From the NCBI RefSeq assembly GCF_014202975.1, contig NZ_JACHHZ010000003.1:868001-932000 (forward strand): DNA of 64,000 bases, in the 5' to 3' direction. The notes under the pieces were generated by a model. The model was not told the origin of the DNA. It did no database searches and saw only the letters and a list, made by a program, of their open reading frames with translations. The stretch comes from Povalibacter uvarum (GTDB lineage Bacteria > Pseudomonadota > Gammaproteobacteria > Steroidobacterales > Steroidobacteraceae). The number at the start of each line of letters is the position of its first letter. Position 1 is the first letter of the stretch. A program made the translations under genes and the position numbers. Below are positions 1-7,400 of this stretch, in pieces.

Positions 1-783
1 GATGGCGGCGATGTGAGGCTGGATGCGGTCCGCGCGAGTCGATTGTGGGCGCCATTGCTGGCGGACGACCTGCCGATCACGATCGTCGTCGGCGACTATT
101 ACCTGCTGGGCGAGACGGACGACTCCGGCCGCATCCAGCGATTGGTGCGCGAGTTCTTCGTCAACTCGGCCGACGATTTCGTCCACCAGGTCGAGGCGAG
201 TCCGCGGCTGATGGAGCGATATCGGAATCTGAACCTGACCTACCTGCCGACGTCCACCGCATTCGCGCTGCAGGACATCATTCCGGTACTGGATGCGAAG
301 AAGCGGGTGCGAGTGCTGCTGATGTCCGAGCTGAATGGCAGCATGCTGACGAACAGTCACCTCGTCTACATCGGCTTCTTCAGTGGCCTGGGGATCCTCG
401 GCGACCCCGCGCTCGCTGCGTCGCGCCTGTCGCTGGGCGGCACATTCGACGAGTTGATCGATCGCAAGAGCAATCGGACCTATGTCAGTACCGCCGGCGA
501 TCCCAGCGAAAGCCGCTACGTCGACTACGGTTTCGTATCGACGTTCCCCGGACCGGGCAAGAATCGCGTCGTCATCATCGCGGGCACCCGCGATACAGGT
601 GTGATGCACATGGCCGAGGCGGTCGCATCACCCGCTGCGTTGGCTGAAATCGACAAGCAGGCAGGCGATGCGACTGCGTTCGAATCGCTGTTCGAGGTAC
701 ACGGCGTTGCAAGAAGCGGCATGACGGCGAAAGCGCTCTACACGGCGCCGTTGGATACGCAGCGGATCTGGGAGATGAGATAG
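1..783 (+). CDS. Unidentified protein, C-terminal part (gene cut by window edge)
   Basis: The frame is open from the first base, so the true start lies to the left; 260 residues and the TAG stop are visible. The visible part looks soluble: I see no signal peptide or long hydrophobic segment. It contains regions such as VVGDYYLLGE near the start and NRVVIIAGTRDTG near the end, which look like alternating strands and helices of an alpha/beta sensor or effector domain. I do not recognise the family. A domain of this kind could sit behind an N-terminal DNA-binding or enzymatic domain outside the window, but that is inference. It converges on nrdB and is separated from it by a palindromic repeat. 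Confidence 0.6.
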   Translation, partial: DGGDVRLDAVRASRLWAPLLADDLPITIVVGDYYLLGETDDSGRIQRLVREFFVNSADDFVHQVEASPRLMERYRNLNLTYLPTSTAFALQDIIPVLDAKKRVRVLLMSELNGSMLTNSHLVYIGFFSGLGILGDPALAASRLSLGGTFDELIDRKSNRTYVSTAGDPSESRYVDYGFVSTFPGPGKNRVVIIAGTRDTGVMHMAEAVASPAALAEIDKQAGDATAFESLFEVHGVARSGMTAKALYTAPLDTQRIWEMR

Positions 784-794
784 CGAAGCGCGGT

Positions 795-861
795 CGTCAT
801 TCCCGCGTACGCGGGAATCCATCTTTCGTTCGGACGGATTCCCGCTTGCGCGGGAATGACG
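795..861. repeat. REP-like double palindrome (ATTCCCGCG type), copy 1
   Basis: Two short palindromes (ATTCCCGCG...CGCGGGAAT) face each other with GTCATT outside and GGATTC inside, in the intergenic gap between the converging first gene and nrdB. Related copies lie at 10857-10882, 39947-40014, 46253-46310 and 56118-56181. This type of repeat is widespread in proteobacteria and can act as a bidirectional hairpin at gene ends. Confidence 0.85.
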
Positions 862-871
862 ACCTGCCGTC

Positions 872-1885
872 TCAGAACGCCTGGTCGAACGCGACTTCGC
901 CCTGGACTGCCACCTGATACGCCGAGACGCGGCGCTCGAAGAAGTTCGTGAGCTCCTGCACGTCCTGCAGTTCCATGAAGGGCAGGGGATTGCGGGCGTG
1001 GTAGCGCGGCTGTAGCCCCAGCATGGCCAGGCGTTGGTCGGCTACGTACTCCAGGTACTGCCGCATCTCTGCGCGCGTCAATCCAATCACGCCACCCGAC
1101 AGGACGTCGTCCGCGAACACGGCTTCGCACTCCACGGCTTCATCGATCATCGCGTACACCTGCGAAGCCCATTCGTTGTCGAACAGCTGAGGCGATTCGC
1201 GGCGTACGGTGTTGATGACTTCGAACGCGAATGCCATGTGTGCGCTTTCGTCGCGAAAGACCCAGTTTGTGCCTGCAGCGAGGCCCGGTAGGAGTCCGCG
1301 TGAGCGCAGGAAGTAGACGTAGGCAAAGGCACCGAAAAAGAACAAGCCTTCGATGCAGCTCGCGAAGCACGTGAGGTTCAGCAGGAAGCGACGCTTGTCG
1401 GCATCGTTCGTTGTGCTTTCCAGGCTGAACACCGCGTCCGTCCATCGCTGGCAGAACTCCGCCTTGCGACGGATCGAGGGAATACTCTCGATCGCGGCGA
1501 ATGCCTGCGCCCTGCGATCAGGATCCGGAACGTAGTTGTCGAGCAGCGTGAGATAGAACTGGATGTGCAGCGCCTCCTCGAACAGCTGTCGCGACAGGTA
1601 CATCCGCGCCTCCGGTGCGTTGATGTGCCTGTAAAGGCTGATCACGAGATTGTTGGAGACGATCGAGTCGCCCGTCGCGAAGAATGCCACCAGGCGCTCG
1701 ATGAGATGACGATCCGCCGCGGTCATGCGCTGTCGCAAGTGACCGAGGTCGATCTGAAAATCGATCTCCTCGACCGTCCACGTATTCTTGATCGCTGCCC
1801 GATACATCTCATAGAACCGCGGATACCGCATCGGCCGCAGCGTGAGGTCGAAGCCGGGATTCAACAGTGAAAGCGAGGCGGGCAT
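872..1885 (-). CDS. nrdB: Class Ia ribonucleotide reductase, beta subunit (radical-generating)
   Basis: NrdB houses the diiron centre and tyrosyl radical that drives reduction of ribonucleoside diphosphates by NrdA in the cytoplasm. The 337-residue protein keeps the whole ligand set at E. coli-like spacing: Asp73, Glu104 and His107 (EEALH), Glu179, Glu213 and His216 (DESAH). The radical tyrosine is Tyr111, four residues after His107. This marks it as an oxygen-dependent, tyrosyl-radical enzyme rather than a radical-free or class II type. The start chosen is the ATG giving MPASLSLL; longer in-frame extension upstream runs back into nrdA in the wrong register and has no homology-like sequence. 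It follows nrdA by 74 bp and is probably co-transcribed with it from the riboswitch-controlled promoter. Confidence 0.95.
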   Translation of the reverse strand: MPASLSLLNPGFDLTLRPMRYPRFYEMYRAAIKNTWTVEEIDFQIDLGHLRQRMTAADRHLIERLVAFFATGDSIVSNNLVISLYRHINAPEARMYLSRQLFEEALHIQFYLTLLDNYVPDPDRRAQAFAAIESIPSIRRKAEFCQRWTDAVFSLESTTNDADKRRFLLNLTCFASCIEGLFFFGAFAYVYFLRSRGLLPGLAAGTNWVFRDESAHMAFAFEVINTVRRESPQLFDNEWASQVYAMIDEAVECEAVFADDVLSGGVIGLTRAEMRQYLEYVADQRLAMLGLQPRYHARNPLPFMELQDVQELTNFFERRVSAYQVAVQGEVAFDQAF

Positions 1886-1959
1886 GGGGATAATCTCTGT
1901 AGGTATGTCTGTTTCTTCGATCTGGCTAGCCGGCTGGCCCGGAAAGGAGACGGTCCGCT

Positions 1960-4368
1960 CTACTGGCACGCCTCGCACATCTCCGGGTTCTCCAGCGAAC
2001 ACACGACCGCATCCGTGTCGCTGGTCTTCGCTGCGTCCGCGCGTACTGTCGTCTTCGCGATGTGTGTGGCAGGCCGGGAGCGCAGGTAGTACGTGGTCTT
2101 CAGTCCGCGCTTCCATGCATACATGTACATGCTCGAGAGCTGGCCGATGTTGGGATTCGCCATGAACAGGTTCAGCGACTGGCTCTGGTCGATGAACGCG
2201 CCGCGATCCGCGGCGAGATCGATGAGCGAGCGCATGGGCAGCTCCCACGCAGTGCGATAGATCGCACGCAGTTCCTCGGGGAGTTCCCGCAGGTTCTGGA
2301 TCGAGCCGTCAGCGAGCTTGATCGCGTTGCGCATTTCCTCGGTCCACAGGCCGAGCTGGCGCAGCTCTTCAACCAGGTAGCGGTTCACCTGCAGGAAGTC
2401 GCCCGAAAGCGTTTCGCGCTTGAACAGGTTTGACACCTGCGGCTCGATGCACTCGTAGCAGCCGGCGATGGACGCGATCGTCGCGGTTGGCGCAATCGCG
2501 ATCAGCAGGCTGTTGCGCAGGCCGTGCGTGCGGATCTCGGCGCGCAGCTCGTCCCAGCGCGCGGTATCGGTTGGCGTAACTCCCCAGGCTTCGAACTGCA
2601 GTTCGCCCTGTGCGGCGCGGGTTTCGGGAAACGCATCGTGTGCGCCGGATTCGCGTGCCAGCTCCATCGATGTGCGCAACGCGTGAAAATATATGGTCTC
2701 GGAGATCTGCGTCGAGAGCTTGCGCGCAGCGTCGCTGTCGAAAGGCAGCCGTAGCAGGAAGAACACATCCTGCAACCCCATGAGGCCGAGTCCCACCGGG
2801 CGCCACCGCATGTTGGAGGCGCGTGTGCTGCCGATCGGGTAGAAGTTCAGATCGATGACGCGATCGAGCTGGCGGACAGCGACCTGGACGGTGTGCCCGA
2901 GTTTCTCGAAGTCGAAGCCCTCCGGGCCGATGTGACGCGCAAGATTGATGGAGCCGAGATTGCAGACGGCGGTTTCGTCGTTGCTGGTGACTTCGAGAAT
3001 CTCGGTGCAGAGGTTCGAGAGGTGCACCGTGTTGCCGGGCCTCGCTGTCTGGTTGCACGCCAGATTCGACTTGTCCTTGAAGGTCATCCAGCCGTTCCCT
3101 GTCTGGGCGAGTACGCGCATCATGCGTGCGTACAGATCACGAGCACGGAGCGTTTTCCTCGCGACGCCGCGTGCTTCGGCCTGAACATAGGCATCGTCGA
3201 ACGACTGGCCGAATAGGTCGGGCAGCTCAGGCACATCCTTGGGATCGAACAGCGACCATGGGTCGTCGGCTTCGACGCGACGCATGAACAGATCGGGAAT
3301 CCAGTTCGCGACATTGATGTGATGTGTGCGGCGGCCTTCATCGCCCGTGTTGTCGCGCAGTTCGAGGAATGCCTCGATGTCGGCGTGCCAGGGTTCGAGG
3401 TAGACGCAGGCCGCACCCTTGCGCTTGCCGCCCTGGTTCACTGCGGCGACAGAAGAGTCGAGCGTCTTCAGCCACGGAACGACGCCATTCGAGAGGCCGT
3501 TCGTCGCACGGATCAGCGAACCTTCAGAGCGCACGCGATGCCAGGCCACGCCGATGCCGCCGGAGAATTTTGACAGCAGGGCGATGTCCTTGTAGCGGTC
3601 ATAGATGGACTCGAGCGAATCCTGCGGCGAGTCGAGCAGGAAGCAGCTCGACAGCTGCTCGTGCCGCGTCCCGGCGTTGAACAGCGTGGGCGAGCTCGCG
3701 ATGTAGTCGAGGTTCGAGAACAGCTGGTAGAGATCGAGCGTTTCCTGGACCGTGGCGCTCAGCGAAGCGGCGATGCGCATCCAGAACTGCTGCGGCGTTT
3801 CGATGACGAGACGGCGGGTGGGATGCTTGAGCAGATAGCGATCGTAGAGCGTGCGCAGGCCGAAGTATTCCAGCCCGTAAGTGCGCGATGCGTCCATGGA
3901 GTCGTTGAGCTTGCGGGCATTGGCTTCGACGAAGCCGAGCACACGTTCATTGATGAGGCCTACGTCGAAGCCAAGCCGGATCGACTGGGAGAACGAGTAG
4001 ACGCCGAGTCCCTGGACTTCCTTGTCGATGAATCCGGACAGCAGGCGGGCGGCCAGCTTCGAGTATTCCGGTTCCTCGACCATGAACGATGCAGCGGTGC
4101 GAATCGACAGTTCGTCGAGCTCTCGCGTCGTCGCGCCGTCGTACAGGCCCGCGATCGTCTTCAACGCGACCCGCATCGGATCTACCGTGCCGAGGCTGTC
4201 GCAACAGCGTGTGACGGCGCGAACGATCTTGTTTACGTCGACGACTTCTCTTGCGCCGCTGCGCTTGGTGACGCGCATTTGCGTACGCGCCGCGGGAGGC
4301 GATGTGAGTTTGAACCCGGACTGGGCGGGATGATTCGCAGGCGTCGCTGCTTGTGTGGCTTGGTGCAT
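1960..4368 (-). CDS. nrdA: Class Ia ribonucleotide reductase, alpha subunit (catalytic)
   Basis: NrdA reduces NDPs to dNDPs. The 802 residues begin with an ATP-cone-like region (about 30-120, overall activity control) and continue with the large-subunit barrel. Visible catalytic features are Cys242 (SSCFLLD) and Cys469 (AVCNLGSINL), the redox pair; Cys454 in NLCTE, the thiyl radical site, with Asn452 and Glu456; the radical-transfer pair Tyr760-Tyr761; and the C-terminal CxxC (MCEAC) that passes electrons from thioredoxin or glutaredoxin. The start follows GGGAG by 7 nt. Its leader of about 450 nt carries a cobalamin riboswitch, so synthesis should fall when adenosylcobalamin is plentiful. 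This implies a B12-dependent class II reductase elsewhere in the genome (inference). Confidence 0.97.
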   Translation of the reverse strand: MHQATQAATPANHPAQSGFKLTSPPAARTQMRVTKRSGAREVVDVNKIVRAVTRCCDSLGTVDPMRVALKTIAGLYDGATTRELDELSIRTAASFMVEEPEYSKLAARLLSGFIDKEVQGLGVYSFSQSIRLGFDVGLINERVLGFVEANARKLNDSMDASRTYGLEYFGLRTLYDRYLLKHPTRRLVIETPQQFWMRIAASLSATVQETLDLYQLFSNLDYIASSPTLFNAGTRHEQLSSCFLLDSPQDSLESIYDRYKDIALLSKFSGGIGVAWHRVRSEGSLIRATNGLSNGVVPWLKTLDSSVAAVNQGGKRKGAACVYLEPWHADIEAFLELRDNTGDEGRRTHHINVANWIPDLFMRRVEADDPWSLFDPKDVPELPDLFGQSFDDAYVQAEARGVARKTLRARDLYARMMRVLAQTGNGWMTFKDKSNLACNQTARPGNTVHLSNLCTEILEVTSNDETAVCNLGSINLARHIGPEGFDFEKLGHTVQVAVRQLDRVIDLNFYPIGSTRASNMRWRPVGLGLMGLQDVFFLLRLPFDSDAARKLSTQISETIYFHALRTSMELARESGAHDAFPETRAAQGELQFEAWGVTPTDTARWDELRAEIRTHGLRNSLLIAIAPTATIASIAGCYECIEPQVSNLFKRETLSGDFLQVNRYLVEELRQLGLWTEEMRNAIKLADGSIQNLRELPEELRAIYRTAWELPMRSLIDLAADRGAFIDQSQSLNLFMANPNIGQLSSMYMYAWKRGLKTTYYLRSRPATHIAKTTVRADAAKTSDTDAVVCSLENPEMCEACQ

Positions 4369-4458
4369 GTCTGGCTCCCGGAAGCGCGATGCCCGGGAAA
4401 CGACAGACCAGACGCAATGGATCGATGCGGGCCTTGTGCAGACCGCAGATCATCCGTC

Positions 4459-4493
4459 GTGGCCTGCCGCTCCCGCGAGCGGAAACGGGCCAC
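4459..4493. other. Strong hairpin in the nrdA leader
   Basis: A nested inverted repeat (GTGGCC...GGCCAC enclosing CCGCTC...GAGCGG) lies between the riboswitch aptamer and the nrdA start codon. On the transcribed minus strand it is not followed by a U-run, so it is not a canonical intrinsic terminator. It could be part of the riboswitch expression platform or a Rho-related pause site. Confidence 0.6.
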
Positions 4494-4607
4494 GAAGGAA
4501 AGAGGGAAGGAGGAAGACACGTGCCGGCAAGTTGCCGCGCAAGGTCATTCCGCCAGCTCCGCCCACGAGAGCCCGACAGCCTTTCATCGCGAGTGCATGA
4601 CGCGCGA

Positions 4608-4824
4608 TGTCCGCGGCAGGTCTTCGGGCTTTCGGGCGGGATCTCTTGCGAGACCGGATCTACTCGACGTCACTTCCCACGGCCGATCGCCACAGTGTCA
4701 CGACGCTTTTCGTTCCCGATTACCGCTGCGGGGCAGCTCCGGAATTGCCTCTCGATGTGTGATTCTCGATGGGGCGCACCGGATTCCCTCTTAGGCCCAT
4801 CCCGTTGGGGTGGGCACCGCTGGC
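4608..4824 (-). ncRNA. Cobalamin (adenosylcobalamin) riboswitch upstream of nrdAB
   Basis: Read on the minus strand, the segment contains the conserved parts of a cobalamin aptamer in order: GGTGCC, then AGAGGGAATCCGGTG, then GGAGCTGCCCCGCAGCGGTA, then GACACTGTGG, then GTGGGAAGT, and the B12 box AGCCCGAAGACCTGCC at 4615-4630, closed by a GCGG/CCGC P1 pairing. The core matches the E. coli btuB leader closely. It sits between a promoter at 4831-4860 and nrdA, in sense orientation to nrdA and antisense to hupE. The B12 box ends about 245 nt before the nrdA start, so there is room for an expression platform. Repression of class I reductase by B12 is known in Streptomyces; here it is inferred from position. 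Confidence 0.95.
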
Positions 4825-4830
4825 GAACAC

Positions 4831-4860
4831 AAGATATTGTGGCTGGCCCGCCGGCGTCAA
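4831..4860 (-). promoter_or_regulatory. Candidate sigma-70 promoter of nrdAB
   Basis: On the minus strand TTGACG (-35) is followed after 18 nt by TATCTT (-10). Transcription would begin near 4824, at the 5' end of the cobalamin aptamer, which is the placement expected. Confidence 0.55.
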
Positions 4861-4969
4861 CCGTTTTGTTCGGGCATGCCGTCTACGTCGAATGACGGTT
4901 TGTGGAGGTCGGCGCGCTCGTTTATCGTCGGATCGAGTTCCTTCGTTCGCTTCAACAACAGGACAAGTC

Positions 4970-5569
4970 ATGAGTTCAGCGTGGGTGCGTCGTGCGGCTG
5001 GCTTCGGTGCAGGCATCAGCGTGTTGTTGCCGGCGCTGGCATTGGCGCATCCGGAAGGTCACGGTGCGCAGAACGCGATCGACGGATTCCTCCATCCGCT
5101 CACCGGTCTTGATCATCTGCTTGCGATGATTGCAGTCGGCCTCTGGGCTGTACACCTGGGGCGACGCGCTGTGCGGATACTGCCGATCGTGTTTCCGGTT
5201 GCGATGGTAGTTGGCGCTTTGTTTGCTCTGGGTGGCATTGCGCTACCTGCAATCGAGCCGGCCATCGCCGTATCGGTGATCGTTCTTGGTGTGCTAGTGG
5301 CGGCAGGCGTGAGGATGCCCGTTGTTGCCGGTGCAGCGCTCATCGGTGTGTTCGCTGTCTTTCACGGCTATGCACATGCAACTGAAGGCCCTTCAGCGAA
5401 CATGCTCGCGTATGCCATCGGATTCGTCGGGGCAACCGTCGCGCTGCACGCGGTCGGAATCGTTGCAGGCGCATGGATCGCGCGTAATGATCTCCAGCAC
5501 AGCCGCGTCGTGAATGGATTGGCCGGCACAGCAATCGCGCTTGCGGGCACTGCGATTCTGATCATCTGA
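4970..5569 (+). CDS. hupE: HupE/UreJ-family nickel/cobalt permease
   Basis: This is an inner-membrane protein of 199 residues predicted to import Ni2+ or Co2+. It has a leader ending ALALAHPEGHG, a signature of the family: the N-terminal HPxGH follows signal-peptide cleavage and is thought to bind metal. A second family motif, HPLTGLDHLLAM, lies at about 43-54. Five to six hydrophobic segments follow, with a third His cluster (FHGYAHA) near residue 130. The ATG chosen begins the signal peptide; a longer frame runs back into the riboswitch antisense region. It diverges from the B12-riboswitch-controlled nrdAB, and HupE proteins often accompany B12 genes as cobalt importers, so cobalt is the more likely substrate here (inference). 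Confidence 0.88.
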   Translation: MSSAWVRRAAGFGAGISVLLPALALAHPEGHGAQNAIDGFLHPLTGLDHLLAMIAVGLWAVHLGRRAVRILPIVFPVAMVVGALFALGGIALPAIEPAIAVSVIVLGVLVAAGVRMPVVAGAALIGVFAVFHGYAHATEGPSANMLAYAIGFVGATVALHAVGIVAGAWIARNDLQHSRVVNGLAGTAIALAGTAILII

Positions 5570-5593
5570 TCGCGACGCAAGCCGATCGACGGC

Positions 5594-5621
5594 TTGCAAA
5601 GACGCGTCCGCGGATTATTAT
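5594..5621 (+). promoter_or_regulatory. Candidate sigma-70 promoter of the 5730 gene
   Basis: TTGCAA, 16 nt spacer, then TATTAT, about 108 bp before the next start codon and just after the hupE stop. Motif match only. Confidence 0.4.
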
Positions 5622-5729
5622 CGGGCCGCTCGCTGCGAAATCGCGGCGAGCTGCCAGCCTTGCCGGTTCGCCATCGCGGACCTGGTCGCCAGCACGGAAT
5701 CCTCCCTGTGCATTTCACGGCGACCTCCA

Positions 5730-6212
5730 ATGAACACTTTCGATATCCATGCACTGTCTTCGGCGGAACGTTTCGTCATCTGGAGTCTGCGGCTGGGGCT
5801 CTCGCCGCAAATCTCCAGCGAGAAGGCGCGCAGCGCACTGATCAGCGGCTTTCGCGCTGCCTGCGTGAGCGATGCGTTGCCGCACTTCACTGAGATGACC
5901 GAGACGATCGCCACGTTGTGGTACGAGGAGCAGCATGTGCCCGATGTTCATTGCACGTGCTGTCCCTGCATAGGCAAGGATGAGTGGCGATTGGTTCAAG
6001 CCGTGGCGGCGCTGCAGTTTCGCGATGTGGCGCTGGCAGTCAGTTATCTCGCAGAGGTGCTGCCGCCTGCGGGTATTCGCAGCGTTCTGCATCGGGCGAT
6101 GCACGTTGCCGCGATCCTCGGTTCAGTCGGCTGGACATTGCGCTGCGTCGTGCACGAAGCAGCCAACTGCGCGGCATTTCATGCACCGGGCAGCGAGCCG
6201 TCGATTCACTAG
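5730..6212 (+). CDS. Conserved hypothetical protein with a CxCCxC motif
   Basis: This 160-residue protein is probably cytoplasmic; no signal peptide is visible. The N-terminal half is helical (RFVIWSLRLGLSP...). A short HCTCCPCIGKDE segment at about 78-89 holds four cysteines in six positions and looks like a metal or structural site. It is followed by a helical region with LPPAGIRSVLHRAMHVAAIL. Layouts of this kind (short acidic N-terminus, Cys cluster followed by DE, Ala-rich helices) recur in unnamed gammaproteobacterial proteins, but I cannot give a function. It has its own promoter-like motif upstream and converges on the dehydratase gene, whose stop is only 3 bp away. Confidence 0.75.
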   Translation: MNTFDIHALSSAERFVIWSLRLGLSPQISSEKARSALISGFRAACVSDALPHFTEMTETIATLWYEEQHVPDVHCTCCPCIGKDEWRLVQAVAALQFRDVALAVSYLAEVLPPAGIRSVLHRAMHVAAILGSVGWTLRCVVHEAANCAAFHAPGSEPSIH

Positions 6213-6215
6213 GAA

Positions 6216-7214
6216 TCAGCGAGGAGGGCGGCTCAGCGCATCGCGATAGAGCGCGGGATCGACATTGCCTCCGCTCAGTACGATGCCGACCGTCTGGCCG
6301 CGATAGTCGTTGTTGCCGTAGAGAAGCGAGGCGAGCGCGACGACACCGCCCGGCTCGACGACGAGCTTCAGCTCGCGCCATGCGAAGGCGATTGCATCGA
6401 GCGCGTCGTCGTCGCTGACACTCAAACCTCCGGCGAGCCGCTCGCGCAGAATGGGCCATGTGATCTCACCCGGCGTCGAAGGCATCAGGGCGTCGCAGAT
6501 TGTGCGTGCGCTGGGATCGACACGCTCTCGCTGGCCGGATTTCAATGACCGTGCAGTGTCGTCGAACCGCGCGGGTTCGACGGAATACACCTTAGTGCCC
6601 GGACTCACTGCTGACATTGCGAGCGCGCTGCCGGACGTGAGACCGCCGCCGCCGCACGGAACGAGCAGGGCATCGAGATCGCGATTGAGCAGTGATCGTG
6701 TTTGCGCTGCCATTTCCAATGCAGCTGTTCCCTGGCCCGCGATGACATCCGGATCATCGTACGGTGGGACGAGCGTCGCGCCACGTTCGCGCGCGAGTTC
6801 GCGTCCGATCTTTTCTCGGTCTTGTGTATGGCGATCGTAAAGCACGATCTCTGCGCCCAGTCGACGCGTGTGCTCGAGCTTGATGGCGGGAGCATCGGAC
6901 GGCATCACGATGGCCGCGTGCATGCCGAGTCGCTGCGCCGCTGCAGCTACGCCTTGAGCATGATTGCCCGAAGACCATGCGACTGCGCCACGCTGTCTTT
7001 CCTCCGGCGGGATCTGCGACAGGCGGTTGTAAGCGCCACGAAACTTGAACGCGCCGCCGATCTGCAGGCATTCCGCTTTGATGACGACGTTTGCACCGAT
7101 GCGCTCATTGAGGATCCGGTTCTGCAGCAAGGGTGTCGTGACCGCATGACCGGCGAGGCGTCTGGCCGCGGCGAAGACATCGGCGCTGGAAGGTTCGGCG
7201 GATTGGGTCGACAC
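6216..7214 (-). CDS. PLP-dependent threonine/serine dehydratase family enzyme
   Basis: The 332-residue protein has the fold type II PLP architecture. The Schiff-base lysine lies in GGAFKFRGAYN near residue 58, the SSGNHAQG substrate loop near 83, and the phosphate-binding glycine loop CGGGGLTSG near 187. No C-terminal ACT regulatory domain is present, so it resembles the short catabolic threonine dehydratases or serine racemases rather than biosynthetic IlvA. The likely reaction is deamination of threonine or serine to a 2-oxo acid. The GTG start at 7214 was preferred to an ATG 24 codons upstream because GAGG stands 8 nt before it, and because the upstream extension overlaps the divergent promoter region. 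Confidence 0.9.
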   Translation of the reverse strand: MSTQSAEPSSADVFAAARRLAGHAVTTPLLQNRILNERIGANVVIKAECLQIGGAFKFRGAYNRLSQIPPEERQRGAVAWSSGNHAQGVAAAAQRLGMHAAIVMPSDAPAIKLEHTRRLGAEIVLYDRHTQDREKIGRELARERGATLVPPYDDPDVIAGQGTAALEMAAQTRSLLNRDLDALLVPCGGGGLTSGSALAMSAVSPGTKVYSVEPARFDDTARSLKSGQRERVDPSARTICDALMPSTPGEITWPILRERLAGGLSVSDDDALDAIAFAWRELKLVVEPGGVVALASLLYGNNDYRGQTVGIVLSGGNVDPALYRDALSRPPR

Positions 7215-7288
7215 GTCTGAATCCTCGGGCCAGGGGAGGCCGGCAGCACTATACGTGCAGGGCCTTGCCAGCAGGTATCGCTCCAAAT

Positions 7289-7307
7289 GATAATGATTCG
7301 CATCTTT
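7289..7307 (+). promoter_or_regulatory. Fur box upstream of the heme receptor
   Basis: GATAATGATTCGCATCTTT matches the 19-bp Fur consensus at 13 positions, including the intact GATAATGAT half. It lies about 95 bp before the TonB-dependent receptor start, between it and the divergent dehydratase gene. Confidence 0.75.
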
Positions 7308-7400
7308 TCATCGTGGGCCAGCCCGCCGCCCTGCCGAAGCGATCGCTGACGGCAGATCGCCAGCCACCCTGCGCAATCTTGCGTGATTCAGGAGTGGACC

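Noticed and set aside
795-861. Insertion sequence ends
   Set aside because: The palindromes are short REP-like units without a transposase gene or target duplications.
1886-2248. Upstream extension of NrdB
   Set aside because: The frame runs through nrdA antiparallel to nothing but in a different register, with Arg/His-rich low-similarity sequence; the NrdB fold begins at MPASLSLL.
4459-4493. Intrinsic terminator in the nrdA leader
   Set aside because: The hairpin is strong but no U-run follows on the transcribed strand, so it is listed only as a hairpin.
4608-4824. Riboswitch controlling hupE
   Set aside because: The conserved blocks and B12 box read in order only on the minus strand, towards nrdA; on the plus strand they are reversed.
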